This document shows positions 43,733 through 53,094 of a DNA stretch of 64,000 bases, in pieces. The notes beneath the pieces were generated by a model. It was given only the letters and a program-made list of their open reading frames with translations. It was not told the DNA's origin and made no database searches. Origin of the DNA: Ferrimonas senticii DSM 18821 (GTDB taxonomy: Bacteria > Pseudomonadota > Gammaproteobacteria > Enterobacterales > Shewanellaceae); the NCBI RefSeq assembly GCF_000422665.1, contig NZ_KE383899.1:136915-200914 (forward strand), written 5' to 3'. Positions within the stretch are counted from its first letter, which is position 1, and each line of letters opens with the position of its first letter. The translations under genes were made by a program, and so were the position numbers.

Positions 43733-46700
43733 ATGCGAATTTACGCCATCGGATTGGCGACTTTGGTGCTGGTTGCCAGCAACGGCAGCACCGAAGAGAT
43801 CCGCCTAACCGCAGCTGAAGCCCATACTTTCAGCGTGCACAGCCACCAGCAACAACTCCCGCAACCGATTGTAATCTATCGCTACCAAGAGCAAAACCTG
43901 ATTCCGTTGCAGGCGTTTGCGGCCGCGCTTGGATTAGATATCCGCAGTGATGCGGCCAGCGCCAAAGCCAACGGCTGGATCGGCGGTGAAAATAGCAACT
44001 TTTTGCTCGATATCGGCAATCTACAAGCCCGTCGTGGCATCGAACAGTATCAGCTAAGGCCACAACAGCCGTGGGCTCGCGACAGCGTCGATCTTTATGT
44101 CTCCGAGCAACTGCTGCAACAGATCCTGCCGCTGCAATTATCGTTCAACAAACAAAGCCAGCAGCTGTTGGTAAGCAGCGAGATGCCGCTACCGGCAGTT
44201 GACAAGCTGTTGGCGCAGCAGGCCAATAACACCCGTTTAGGGCAACAGCAAAATTTCCACAGCGGCGGTTTTGATCCGATCCACCCACACGCCTACCAAG
44301 ACGCCAGCCAACCGGTGCTGTTTGCTTTTGGTAAAGGCGCACTGGTCGGCGACGACCTGCTTACCCAAAACTATCAGTTGGGGCTGCTGGCCAGTGGTGA
44401 CTTAGCTGGACAAAGTTATGAGATCAGCGCCAACAAGATGGCCAAACAGCGCAGCGAATATCGGCTGCGCTTAAGCCGCGATCTGAATGATCTTGGTGGC
44501 GATCTGCCAGTTCAGCTTGGTCAATACCAACTCGGCGATGTCAGTTATTTTGGCGACAACCTAAGCCAAGGCGCCAACGAAGGCGTCGGGGTGCAAATTG
44601 GTGATGCGCGCAGCCACCAATTTGGGCTTGCCAATCTGGAGGGCAATGCCCCCCCTGGCTGGCAGGTGCATCTGTACCGCAACGGCGTCTTGCTGGCGAT
44701 CACCGAAACTCCGCAATCTGGCCGTTACCGCTTTTTACAACAACCACTATTAGCTGGCGCCAACACCTTTGAGATGCACCTGTATGGCAGCAAGGGCGAA
44801 TATCAGGTGCGGCGTCAAACCATCAATAACAGCAATCAAACTGCCGCAGGTCAGTTCAGCTATAACCTGATGGCCATCGATAATCGTCGCTTTGTCGCCA
44901 ATGACAAAGAGGACCAAGAGGTAGCACAGTTACGTTCGCTAAAACAGCACGGACTGCGACTCAACTATGGCATAAGCCATTGGTGGGATATCGGCCTATC
45001 ACTGCAGCAGCAAACCTTTGCCAGCACCACCAGCCCGAATCAGAACATTGACGAGCGTTACTTCGGCATCAATTCCAGCCTGCAGTTGTGGGACAGTAAT
45101 ATTGAACTGGAAGCGCTGCATGGCGCTGACGCTACCGCCTACTTTGCCGGTGCCAGCCGTGCCTTAGGCGACAACTACTTCCTGCGCGGCAGTTATCGCT
45201 ACCACGATGGCATGCAAACCGATCAGATTGATCAGCAAGCGCCACTGCAAAGTGCCGCCGAGTTGTGGCTTGAAGGGCAAACTTGGCAACTGGGGGGCTG
45301 GCAGTACGCGTTCGGAGCACAGCACCAGCGTTATCAAAATGACGCCCTTCCAAGCAGCAGTGTGCTGGCCAATCGACTCTCCAGTCAGTTAGGCAACTTC
45401 AGTGTTACTCACACCTACTTGTACGACGGCGGTTATCAAGGCGAAGTCCGTGGCCGCCATCAAGGCAAGCTGTTGCTGGCCACGAGCGGCTATGAGTGGG
45501 GGCTATCCAGTAATATCCATTACCAAATTGGCGAGGGACTGCGGGATTTTGAAACGCGGCTGCGCTGGCGCCCGTTCGGCGACTTTAGTAACCACACCCG
45601 CTTGTTCTACGACAAGCCGTTTGACACCAACGAAAATCGGTGGGGGATGGCGCATGAGATCGCCTATCGCCACGATTGGCTCACGGTCGGCTTAGAGGGC
45701 GGCTTTGATGATCATGGCGATTGGCAGATCAACGCCACCGCGACCATGGCCTATAACTATCGCGACAATCGAGATCGGCAAGTTGATAGCAGCCTAAGGC
45801 CGCAACTGGCCGACATCAGCGTGCGGGTCTATCGCGACGTTAACAACAATGGTCACTTTGATCGCACCGATGAACCGCTCACCGGCATCGTCATTGATAC
45901 CAGCCCCAGTTGGCCGCGCCAAGTCAGTGACCACGCCGGTATCGTTAACCTGCAGCAAGTACCGACCAACCGCAGCTACCAGTTTGCGATCGATCCCAAG
46001 TCGCTGCCTGCTGGCATGGTGCTGCGCAGTGGCGTGATGGGCTTGGTACCGCTGGCTGGCCAACCAAATCAAGTGGACTTAGCGCTGGTTAACACCAGCA
46101 GCATTGCCGGTCAGCTTCGCGATCAACACGGTCAAGTCATCGGCGATCTGGAACTTAACGTCACCGATTTAAATCAGCAGCGATTGCGCTCAGTTCGCTC
46201 TGACACTGAAGGTCGATTCCAGTTTTCACAGCTTCGCCCAGGCCAATATTATCTGATGGCCAACCCCGAACAGCTGCGGCAACGGCAACTGCGCACCGCG
46301 ATTCCGCTGTATCCACTGAATATCAGCGCCAGTGGCGAACAGCGCCGAGACTGGGCGATTCAGCTACTGAACGACGCCCAACCGCAACCAGTCACCGAAT
46401 CGGCACCCAAACCGGCACCGGCAACCGTCAGCAAACCGCAGCCACAGCCTGCCGTTGCGATGCGCCCACCGGTAAGCGACCCTCTGGCACAAATGGCCGA
46501 CGACGATGTGCTGTTACAAGTCGCCGCCAGCCAGCGGCCGTTTCCATTGCAGCAACTGCGGCAACAGTACCCACAGCTGTCGCTCAATCAAGTGCCAGTC
46601 AAACGCGCCGGTAAACCAACCTATTTGCTGCTAGCTGGGCAGTATCCCAATGCGTTGTCCGCCCAACGCGGCGCGCGCCAGATCCCCAACGGCTTAAGCA

Positions 46701-47044
46701 ACGGCCAGCCGATGCCACGACGGGTTGCCGATCTGCGCCGTGAGCGGATTGTCGCGGCCTCAGCTGCGATCGCAGCGCCGCAACTGAGCAGCGAGGATTG
46801 GCTCGCCCAGCAACCGGCCGATCACTTTACCTGGCAGGTGGTCGCCACCAAAGCCCGCGCCAGCGCCGAAGCGTTTGTGCGCCAGCAGCGGTTACCTCCG
46901 CCATGGCAAATCAGCGAACACAACGGCTGGTATCAAGTGTTGTGGGGCAGCTTTGCCGATCGCCAAACCGCCGAGCAACAACTGCAGCAGCTGCCACAGC
47001 CGTTGGCTCAACCGTGGTTACGGCCCTTCTCTGCGGTACGGTAA
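43733..47044 (+). CDS. Usher-like outer-membrane beta-barrel protein with two SPOR domains
   Basis: 1103 residues with a signal peptide. The N-terminal and central part resembles fimbrial ushers (PPGWQVHLYRNGVLLAITETPQSGRYRF, GANTFEMHLYGSKGEYQVRRQ, then alternating barrel strands to ~690). Next come carboxypeptidase-regulatory/SdrB-type beta domains (VRVYRDVNNNGHFDRTDEPLTG at ~698; IAGQLRDQHGQVIGDLELNV), a Pro-rich linker (~890-910) and two C-terminal SPOR-like domains (~915-985; ~1031-1100, FTWQVVATKARASAEAFVRQQ ... WYQVLWGSFADRQTAEQQLQQL). No chaperone or pilin gene is nearby. ATG 43733 follows an in-frame TTG. Confidence 0.75.
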   Translation: MRIYAIGLATLVLVASNGSTEEIRLTAAEAHTFSVHSHQQQLPQPIVIYRYQEQNLIPLQAFAAALGLDIRSDAASAKANGWIGGENSNFLLDIGNLQARRGIEQYQLRPQQPWARDSVDLYVSEQLLQQILPLQLSFNKQSQQLLVSSEMPLPAVDKLLAQQANNTRLGQQQNFHSGGFDPIHPHAYQDASQPVLFAFGKGALVGDDLLTQNYQLGLLASGDLAGQSYEISANKMAKQRSEYRLRLSRDLNDLGGDLPVQLGQYQLGDVSYFGDNLSQGANEGVGVQIGDARSHQFGLANLEGNAPPGWQVHLYRNGVLLAITETPQSGRYRFLQQPLLAGANTFEMHLYGSKGEYQVRRQTINNSNQTAAGQFSYNLMAIDNRRFVANDKEDQEVAQLRSLKQHGLRLNYGISHWWDIGLSLQQQTFASTTSPNQNIDERYFGINSSLQLWDSNIELEALHGADATAYFAGASRALGDNYFLRGSYRYHDGMQTDQIDQQAPLQSAAELWLEGQTWQLGGWQYAFGAQHQRYQNDALPSSSVLANRLSSQLGNFSVTHTYLYDGGYQGEVRGRHQGKLLLATSGYEWGLSSNIHYQIGEGLRDFETRLRWRPFGDFSNHTRLFYDKPFDTNENRWGMAHEIAYRHDWLTVGLEGGFDDHGDWQINATATMAYNYRDNRDRQVDSSLRPQLADISVRVYRDVNNNGHFDRTDEPLTGIVIDTSPSWPRQVSDHAGIVNLQQVPTNRSYQFAIDPKSLPAGMVLRSGVMGLVPLAGQPNQVDLALVNTSSIAGQLRDQHGQVIGDLELNVTDLNQQRLRSVRSDTEGRFQFSQLRPGQYYLMANPEQLRQRQLRTAIPLYPLNISASGEQRRDWAIQLLNDAQPQPVTESAPKPAPATVSKPQPQPAVAMRPPVSDPLAQMADDDVLLQVAASQRPFPLQQLRQQYPQLSLNQVPVKRAGKPTYLLLAGQYPNALSAQRGARQIPNGLSNGQPMPRRVADLRRERIVAASAAIAAPQLSSEDWLAQQPADHFTWQVVATKARASAEAFVRQQRLPPPWQISEHNGWYQVLWGSFADRQTAEQQLQQLPQPLAQPWLRPFSAVR

Positions 47045-47055
47045 AGCCATTAACC

Positions 47056-47094
47056 GACGGTGGCCTCACAGGCTGTGATGCCACCGTCTTTTTT
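47056..47094 (+). terminator. Terminator after the SPOR/usher-like gene
   Basis: GACGGTGGC (47056-47064) pairs with GCCACCGTC (47080-47088), with a second inner stem TCACA/TGTGA, followed by six T. Confidence 0.9.
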
Positions 47095-47200
47095 GCCAAC
47101 CGCAATACCATTATCGCCAGCGAATGCGCCCTAGCACACGCTTTGATAAATCCTACTAACTCATTCGGTTTTTCCCCATGAGCGCCCCTCTAGCCCGTGG

Positions 47201-47206
47201 TATACT
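47201..47206 (+). promoter_or_regulatory. Candidate -10 element of folE2
   Basis: TATACT 22-34 bp upstream of the folE2 start codons; no good -35 hexamer at standard spacing. Confidence 0.35.
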
Positions 47207-47239
47207 GCCGCCCATTAACGAAGTTTGATGGTAGTAACA

Positions 47240-48190
47240 ATGACAGAAAACCCAACTCTACCCACCGCGATGCCGGACGTGGCGCGCAGCAGCCAAGCCC
47301 AAATCAGTGGCACGTTGGATTGGGTAGGCATGAGCCAAATCGAGCTGCCGCTGCAAGTGGCCGCCGATGATCAAGCACCGCGCACCGTTAGCGCCCGTGC
47401 TGAAGCTTATGTAAACCTTCCAAAAGCCCATGCCAAAGGGATCCACATGTCCCGCTTGTACGTGGCCTTGGATAAACTGTCGGTAGAACAGGTCTTGGAC
47501 CTGAACAGCCTGACGGCGCTGCTGCAGGAATTTCTGCAAAGCCATCAAGACTTGTCTGATGAAGCCTTTATCCGCTTGGCATTTGACTACCATCTGCGCG
47601 CTAAAGCCCTGTTGTCCGACAACTATGGCTGGCGTAACTATCCGGTGGTGGTTACCGGTCGCATCAAGGCTGGCCAAATCAGCATCGAGATGCAGGTTAA
47701 TATCGCCTACTCCTCCACTTGCCCATGCTCCGCAGCTCTGGCTCGACAGCTGATCCAGGACGCCTTCGAACACCACTTCCACGGCGAACAGCAAGTGAGC
47801 GCCGAACAAGTGAAGCAGTGGCTAGGCACCAGCCAGGGTGTAGTCGCCACCCCACACAGCCAGCGCTCGATTGCTCAGGTCAAAGTGAAACTGGACAACA
47901 GCCAGCAGACGCTGCCAATTGCTGCCATTGTGGCTGCGGTGGAAGACGCCCTGCAGACCCCAGTGCAAGCGACCGTGAAACGCGAAGATGAGCAAGAGTT
48001 CGCCCGTCTAAACGGCCAGAACCTGATGTTCGTTGAAGACGCGGCTCGCCGAGTTAAATACGCGCTGGAACAGCAACCACAGCTGCTGGATTTCTGGCTG
48101 CAGGTAAACCACCTGGAAAGTCTGCACGCCCACGACGCCGTGGCGATCGCCACCAAAGGCGTCGACGGCGGCTACGGCGCCATCAACTGA
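47240..48190 (+). CDS. folE2: GTP cyclohydrolase FolE2
   Basis: First step of folate (and queuosine) synthesis, converting GTP to dihydroneopterin triphosphate, by the FolE2 (COG1469) fold, which does not need zinc. Conserved stretches: YVNLPKAHAKGIHMSRLY, SSTCPCSAALARQL (active Cys), PHSQRSIAQVKV and FVEDAARRVKYALE. 316 residues from ATG 47240; ATG 47228 is an in-frame alternative. queG, in the queuosine branch, lies 35 kb away. Confidence 0.93.
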   Translation: MTENPTLPTAMPDVARSSQAQISGTLDWVGMSQIELPLQVAADDQAPRTVSARAEAYVNLPKAHAKGIHMSRLYVALDKLSVEQVLDLNSLTALLQEFLQSHQDLSDEAFIRLAFDYHLRAKALLSDNYGWRNYPVVVTGRIKAGQISIEMQVNIAYSSTCPCSAALARQLIQDAFEHHFHGEQQVSAEQVKQWLGTSQGVVATPHSQRSIAQVKVKLDNSQQTLPIAAIVAAVEDALQTPVQATVKREDEQEFARLNGQNLMFVEDAARRVKYALEQQPQLLDFWLQVNHLESLHAHDAVAIATKGVDGGYGAIN

Positions 48191-48209
48191 TTGATCGCTG
48201 ATGTGACGC

Positions 48210-48236
48210 AAAGGGCTCTTCGGAGCCCTTTGTTGT
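48210..48236 (+). terminator. folE2 terminator with UUCG tetraloop
   Basis: AAAGGGCTC (48210-48218), loop TTCG, GAGCCCTTT (48223-48231), then GTTGTTG. A very stable stem with a weak U tract. Confidence 0.75.
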
Positions 48237-48254
48237 TGGTGATGTTCTGCGGCT

Positions 48255-48296
48255 TTAGCTCTTACTGACAACTAATCACTAACAACAAGCAACTGC
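48255..48296. repeat. Fragment related to the 15.3-kb intergenic repeat
   Basis: TAGCTCTTACTGACAACTAATCACTAACAACAAG resembles the right end of the two repeats at 15279-15484 (CGCTCTTAACTAACCACTAAAAACTGAT). Confidence 0.4.
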
Positions 48297-48377
48297 TTTT
48301 CTGGTTTTCGGCAAACATTGCAATTCCCGCCGCCCTTTCCCATGATTACCGCAATAATGGTTAACTGATTGTGTTCG

Positions 48378-49304
48378 ATGCCAATTATTGAATACCAACA
48401 GCAATGCTATGCGCTTAAAGACGGCGACAATCTGCTGCAAGGATTATTGGATGCCGGCGCGCCGGTACCGCACAGTTGTCGCAGTGGCGTTTGCCAATCT
48501 TGCATGGTGCAAGTGCTTAAAGGCTCGCCTGAGCCTAAAGCCCAACTGGGGCTTACCCCGCAGCAAAAACAACTGGGGATGATGCTCGCTTGTCAATGTC
48601 ATCCACAACAAGATCTGAGCATCGATTTGCCACAACGCGCTTGTCGCTTTCCGGCCCGCAAACTGGCCGCCGAATGGCTTGCCGACGACGTTTTACAACT
48701 GCGCCTCTCCTCGCCGATTCCGTTTATTCCCGGACAATCGATCCAACTGGACGTGAATGGCCGCCAGCGACGCTTTTCCATCGCCAGCGTGCCACCAAAG
48801 CAAAGCTACATTGAGCTGCATATCGAACATCGCCTCAGCAGCGATCTATGCCAGCAGTTATTCACGCTAAGCGATGGTGCCGAGTTATTAATTTCCCACG
48901 CCCAAGGACAGTGCGTATACGACCCAACCAGCCCCCGCCAACCATTGCTGCTGATTGGCGTGCATACCGGTTTAGCGCCGCTGTATGGGCTAGCGCAGCA
49001 CGCGCTGCAACAAGGCCATCAGGCCGACATTCGCTTAATCCATTTTTACCGCGGCGCCAGCTGCTATCTGCAACAACCACTGCGAACTCTGGCGCAGCAA
49101 CATCCGAATCTCGATGTACAGCTACTGCCGCTGGATAGCATGGCTAGCCGTATCAACGACTGGCTGCCAACCAACAGCGAATTACATCACAGCCAAGCCT
49201 TTTTGGCCGGCCAAGCACCACTGCTAGAACCACTGGCGCGACAACTTTTTATCGCCGGTGTCGCCCGTAAACACCTGCACTTAGAAGGCTTTGGCCGCAG
49301 CTAA
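48378..49304 (+). CDS. 2Fe-2S ferredoxin/flavin reductase (oxygenase-reductase type)
   Basis: 308-residue electron-transfer protein. N-terminal plant-type ferredoxin with cluster ligands in SCRSGVCQSC and a fourth cysteine in LACQC; then an FAD-binding barrel (RRFSIASVP, the RxYS-type FAD motif) and an NAD(P)-binding half (LLLIGVHTGLAPLYGLAQHAL). Similar reductases feed oxygenases, CDP-6-deoxy sugar enzymes or haemoproteins. No partner oxygenase is adjacent. ATG 48378 chosen over the in-frame TTG 48369. Confidence 0.82.
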   Translation: MPIIEYQQQCYALKDGDNLLQGLLDAGAPVPHSCRSGVCQSCMVQVLKGSPEPKAQLGLTPQQKQLGMMLACQCHPQQDLSIDLPQRACRFPARKLAAEWLADDVLQLRLSSPIPFIPGQSIQLDVNGRQRRFSIASVPPKQSYIELHIEHRLSSDLCQQLFTLSDGAELLISHAQGQCVYDPTSPRQPLLLIGVHTGLAPLYGLAQHALQQGHQADIRLIHFYRGASCYLQQPLRTLAQQHPNLDVQLLPLDSMASRINDWLPTNSELHHSQAFLAGQAPLLEPLARQLFIAGVARKHLHLEGFGRS

Positions 49305-49305
49305 C

Positions 49306-49332
49306 AAAAACGGGACGCTTGAGCGTCCCGTT
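49306..49332. terminator. Bidirectional terminator between the reductase and the quinone oxidoreductase
   Basis: Stem CGGGACGCT/AGCGTCCCG (49311-49319 with 49322-49330), extended by A/T pairs, with five A on the left that become a T run for the leftward gene. Confidence 0.82.
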
Positions 49333-49360
49333 GTGCATCACCTAGTCGTTAACTGGCGAG

Positions 49361-50365
49361 TTAAAAACCTTCCAAAACGATCTTGCCAATCGCTTGCTGC
49401 GCTTCCAGTTTGCGGTGAGCTTTTAATAAATTTTCCGCATTAATGCGGCCGTAGTGCTCGCCAACGGTGGTGCGCAATTGACCGCCATCGACCATCGCAC
49501 TGACTTTGTTCAATAGCGCCTGCTGAGCCGCCATATCGTCGGTGATAAACATCGAACGGGTATACATAAACTCCCAGTGCAGCGAGATGCTTTTCTGCTT
49601 CAACGCACGAATATCAAATGACTCGGGATCGTCAATCAAGCCGAACTGACCTTGCGGTTTCAGCGCCTTAACGATCTCGATTAAGTGATCGTCGCTGTTG
49701 GTCAACGAGGCAACGTAATCCACTTCATCGATACCGATGGCCGCCAGTTCTTCGCTTAGCGGTTTGCGGTGATTAATCACCTTATCGGCGCCCAACTCTT
49801 GCAGCCACTGCACCGATTCCGCTCTTGAGGCGGTGCCGATCACTTGCAATTGGGTCAGCTGTTTAGCCAACTGCACCATGATCGAACCAACCCCGCCAGC
49901 GGCGCCAACGATCAGCAGTTTCTTTGGTGCCTCGCTCGCCACCTTCAAGCGATCAAACAACAATTCATAGGCGGTAATCGCGGTCAGTGGCAGCGCCGCC
50001 GCTTCAGCAAAACTTAAGCTTTGCGGTTTGCGGCCAACGATCCGTTCATCCACCAGTTGGTATTCAGCGTTACTGCCTTGACGGGTCAGATCGCCAGCAT
50101 AAAACACCTGATCGCCAACCTTGTAGTCGCTGACCTCTGGGCCCACCTCGACCACCACGCCAGCGGCATCCCAACCGAGCACCTTCCACTGATCACCCTC
50201 AACGCTGACTCGCTGACGAACTTTGGTATCAACCGGGTTTACCGAAATGGCTTTCACCTCGACCAGCAGATCGCGCCCTTGCGCTTGTGGCTTGGGTAGT
50301 TCAACGTCTTGCAAGGCATTGATTTCGGTAGCAGGCAGGCTTTGTTGGTAGGCAACGGCTTTCAT
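49361..50365 (-). CDS. Zinc-type alcohol dehydrogenase-like quinone oxidoreductase
   Basis: 334-residue MDR-superfamily NADPH reductase of the ZADH/QOR type. GroES-like N-terminus (VKAISVNPVDTKVRQ, LGWDAAGVVVEVGPEV), nucleotide-binding motif IVGAAGGVGSIMVQLAKQL, C-terminal catalytic residues. The zinc-binding cysteines of true alcohol dehydrogenases are absent. Divergent from a LysR gene 97 bp away, its likely regulator. Confidence 0.88.
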   Translation of the reverse strand: MKAVAYQQSLPATEINALQDVELPKPQAQGRDLLVEVKAISVNPVDTKVRQRVSVEGDQWKVLGWDAAGVVVEVGPEVSDYKVGDQVFYAGDLTRQGSNAEYQLVDERIVGRKPQSLSFAEAAALPLTAITAYELLFDRLKVASEAPKKLLIVGAAGGVGSIMVQLAKQLTQLQVIGTASRAESVQWLQELGADKVINHRKPLSEELAAIGIDEVDYVASLTNSDDHLIEIVKALKPQGQFGLIDDPESFDIRALKQKSISLHWEFMYTRSMFITDDMAAQQALLNKVSAMVDGGQLRTTVGEHYGRINAENLLKAHRKLEAQQAIGKIVLEGF

Positions 50366-50462
50366 GATTTCGCTCCAGCTTTTGTGAAGCTACTACTTTA
50401 TTTTATGCATAACGACTGAAAAACTAGCTTTCACAAGAATCAGTTTCAAACGAAATGCGAAA

Positions 50463-51380
50463 ATGAAAGCGTTACAAGACTTACGGATCTTCGTGGAAAC
50501 CGCTCGCCTTGGGAGTCTTTCGGCGGCCGCACGAGCACTTAACCTCACCCCAGCCGTGGCCAGTGCCGCAGTCAAGCGTCTGGAACAAGAGCTGGGGCAG
50601 CCGCTATTGATACGATCAACTCGACGGCTGCGACTTACCCTACAAGGAGAGCGTTTTCTCGAACATGCTCATCAGGCACTTATGTTGTTGGACGACGGCT
50701 GTGCGCAGCTGCGCAATCAAAGCAATCAATTGCAGGGCCTGCTGCAATTGTCGGCTCCCTCAGACTTTGGCCGGCGACTTTTAGCGCCGTGGCTAGACCA
50801 ATTTCAACAGCAGCACCCACAGTTGCAACTGCGACTGCATCTAAGCGATTCGATTGCTGACCTCTATCGACAGCCGGTTGATCTGATGTTGCGCTTTGGC
50901 GTGCCACCAGTATCAAACATGGTGGCGTTAAGCCTCGATAATCAGAACGTTCGCGTACTCTGTGCATCTCCGGACTATGTTAGCCAATACGGCTTACTGC
51001 AGTCGCCACAGCAACTGACTGAACACAACTGCCTGTGTTTCTCACTGGATGATGCCCCATTCAGCCTATGGCAACTGCAACATGGTGACCGCAAGTTATC
51101 GTTACAGGTTCACGGTAACCGCATTGCCAACGATGGCGAATTGGTACATCGTTGGGCGTTAGCCGGCCACGGCATCGCCTTTAAGTCGATTGTCGATATC
51201 GCCGATGATCTTCATCATGGTCGGTTAGTCAGACTTTGCGCCCCGTGGCAAAGCGCGGTGGTGCCACTGACTCTACTTTGTGCTGGGCGCCAACAACTAA
51301 CCCCACCAATCAGAGCTTTACACCGTTTTCTAACCGACAAGCTGACACAGCATCAGCAATGGATAGCTAAGCTGGCTTAA
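50463..51380 (+). CDS. LysR-family transcriptional regulator
   Basis: 305-residue LysR protein: HTH (MKALQDLRIFVETARLGSLSAAARALNLTPAVASAAVKRLEQELGQPLL) and effector domain (LLQLSAPSDFGRRLLAPWLDQFQQQHPQLQLRLHLSD). The subgroup resembles CrgA/YafC regulators that control neighbouring oxidoreductases. Divergent from the quinone oxidoreductase, with a short AT-rich gap suited to a shared operator. Confidence 0.88.
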   Translation: MKALQDLRIFVETARLGSLSAAARALNLTPAVASAAVKRLEQELGQPLLIRSTRRLRLTLQGERFLEHAHQALMLLDDGCAQLRNQSNQLQGLLQLSAPSDFGRRLLAPWLDQFQQQHPQLQLRLHLSDSIADLYRQPVDLMLRFGVPPVSNMVALSLDNQNVRVLCASPDYVSQYGLLQSPQQLTEHNCLCFSLDDAPFSLWQLQHGDRKLSLQVHGNRIANDGELVHRWALAGHGIAFKSIVDIADDLHHGRLVRLCAPWQSAVVPLTLLCAGRQQLTPPIRALHRFLTDKLTQHQQWIAKLA

Positions 51381-51387
51381 GCGTCAA

Positions 51388-52185
51388 CTAAGCTCGCGGC
51401 AAAATCCGCTCACTCAGCAGTTTATCCAGCGCCTCAGCCACCGTAAGCTCGGGATCTTTATCTAGGTAGCGCTCGACCGAATTGGTGACGTAGCGGCTGG
51501 ACTGGCCATGTTGCTTGGCAAACTGACGACACGCCTGCTGCAACTGACGCTTAGCGAGCTGATCCGCTTGCTGTTGCTGATGAGCCAGCACCACCGCCTC
51601 TAAGTTGTTGTCGTGTTTCGCCAGTGCTTCCACCAACTTGGCCTGAGGGATCCGGTATTGTTCGCTGACCGCCACCAGCGCCTGCTTAAGCGTGTCAAAG
51701 CGCTGCTCAAACACGCTGATTGGCAATGGTTTGATGGTAGCTTGGGCGACCACAGCACCATCCACTTCGTAAGGGTAGCCTTGATAATTAGCACGGCGAT
51801 GGGCTTCTTCCCCCAACTCCAGCCCGGCACCAATGCTGTGGCGCAGGCCATAGTCCAGTTCCGCCAATTCATTGTGGTTCCATTTCAGATAGACCCCGAT
51901 CGCTTTGGCGTACTTGGCACTGAGTTTGGTTTGCAACCACTCGCGGCGCTGTTCGACTAACCCCATGGCGCAGCCGGTGAGCAATAATCGGCATTCGCGG
52001 CAACATGGCAACTTCAAATTATCAGCGCTGGCTTGGCGCACGAAAAACGACTGCCAATGGGCTTGTGGCGGCGCAAAGTCAAACTCGGTCGCCAAGCAAC
52101 CACAGTAAAAACAGGTGTGAAAATCGGCCCCATACAGCGGCCTAAGTTGGCGATAACGTTGGTCTTCCACGGTCAGTCCAAGCAA
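51388..52185 (-). CDS. Cysteine-rich conserved hypothetical protein, HNH-like zinc motif
   Basis: 265 residues, family not recognised. The N-terminal third has CFYCGC...FDFAPP...LPCCRECRLLLTGCAM, a pair of CxxC knuckles spaced like those of HNH endonucleases, but the DH(V/I)xP catalytic segment reads EFDFAPPQ, without His. The rest is helical and Gln/Ala-rich (~190-230 looks coiled-coil). Probably a zinc-binding nucleic-acid protein without nuclease activity; this is an inference. Confidence 0.65.
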   Translation of the reverse strand: MLGLTVEDQRYRQLRPLYGADFHTCFYCGCLATEFDFAPPQAHWQSFFVRQASADNLKLPCCRECRLLLTGCAMGLVEQRREWLQTKLSAKYAKAIGVYLKWNHNELAELDYGLRHSIGAGLELGEEAHRRANYQGYPYEVDGAVVAQATIKPLPISVFEQRFDTLKQALVAVSEQYRIPQAKLVEALAKHDNNLEAVVLAHQQQQADQLAKRQLQQACRQFAKQHGQSSRYVTNSVERYLDKDPELTVAEALDKLLSERILPRA

Positions 52186-52290
52186 AACAAGACCGGCAAA
52201 TGGTAACGCAACTCACAGGTGGATGCAGGCTCACATCGCGCTGCTGAAGCGCTAAACTTGCCCTGACTTAATCGTTACCGAGGGATCATC

Positions 52291-52989
52291 GTGAGTCAGT
52301 CTAATCCACAGTTACAGCAACAAATTATTGAGGCATTTAACTTTCGTCATGCCACCAAACTGTTCGATGCCGAGCGCAAAATCAGCGACGACGACTTCAA
52401 CACCATTTTGGAAGCGGCGCGACTGTCGCCAAGCTCGTTTGGCTTTGAGCCGTGGCAACTGCTGGTGGTGCAATCACCGGAGAAACGGGAACTGTTCCGC
52501 GACTTTAGCTGGGGCGCCAGCGGTGCCTTCCATGGCACCCAAGGCCAGCTAGGCAGCGCCAGCCACTTTTTGATTTTCTTGGCTCATACCGAGCAACTGC
52601 AACGCCACAACAGCGCCTACCAACAGCAGTTTATGCGCGAGGTAAAGCAACTGCCGGAAGAGGTAGTCGAGTTTATGAACCAAGCGTTCCAGAAATTCCA
52701 AGAGCACGACTTCCATCTGAATAGTCGTCGCGAAATCACCGACTGGTCCAGCAAACAAGCCTATCTGGCCGCTGGCAATGTGATGACCGTCGCCGCGCTG
52801 CTGGGGATCGATTCCTGCCCAATTGAAGGCTTTGAAATTGATAAGGCGGTCGGGGTATTGGAGCAGCACTTCGGGGTTGATCCAACGTTGTACCAACCGG
52901 CAATGATGCTGGCGCTGGGCTACCGTGCCAATGAGCCGGCGTTTGCCAAAACCCGCCGCAACCAAGCGCAGATGGTGCAGTATTTTTAA
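52291..52989 (+). CDS. NAD(P)H-dependent nitroreductase (NfsB family)
   Basis: 232-residue FMN oxidoreductase. FNFRHATKLFD and LEAARLSPSSFGFEPWQLLVV are the FMN-binding start of the family; ALLGIDSCPIEGFE and LALGYRANEPAFAKTRR the end. Reduces nitro compounds and quinones; physiological substrate unknown. A GAGGG element precedes the start codon region. Confidence 0.88.
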   Translation: MSQSNPQLQQQIIEAFNFRHATKLFDAERKISDDDFNTILEAARLSPSSFGFEPWQLLVVQSPEKRELFRDFSWGASGAFHGTQGQLGSASHFLIFLAHTEQLQRHNSAYQQQFMREVKQLPEEVVEFMNQAFQKFQEHDFHLNSRREITDWSSKQAYLAAGNVMTVAALLGIDSCPIEGFEIDKAVGVLEQHFGVDPTLYQPAMMLALGYRANEPAFAKTRRNQAQMVQYF

Positions 52990-53007
52990 GTAACGCATCA
53001 GGTAAAA

Positions 53008-53035
53008 CAGCGCGCCATTGCGGCGCGTTGTTGTT
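53008..53035 (+). terminator. Weak terminator after the nitroreductase gene
   Basis: CGCGCC (53011-53016) pairs with GGCGCG (53022-53027), followed by TTGTTGTTG. Confidence 0.55.
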
Positions 53036-53094
53036 GACCTATAACTGGCTTTGAGGGCTAATAGGTGCTGCCCGTAGACAATTCGGTTAGCACA

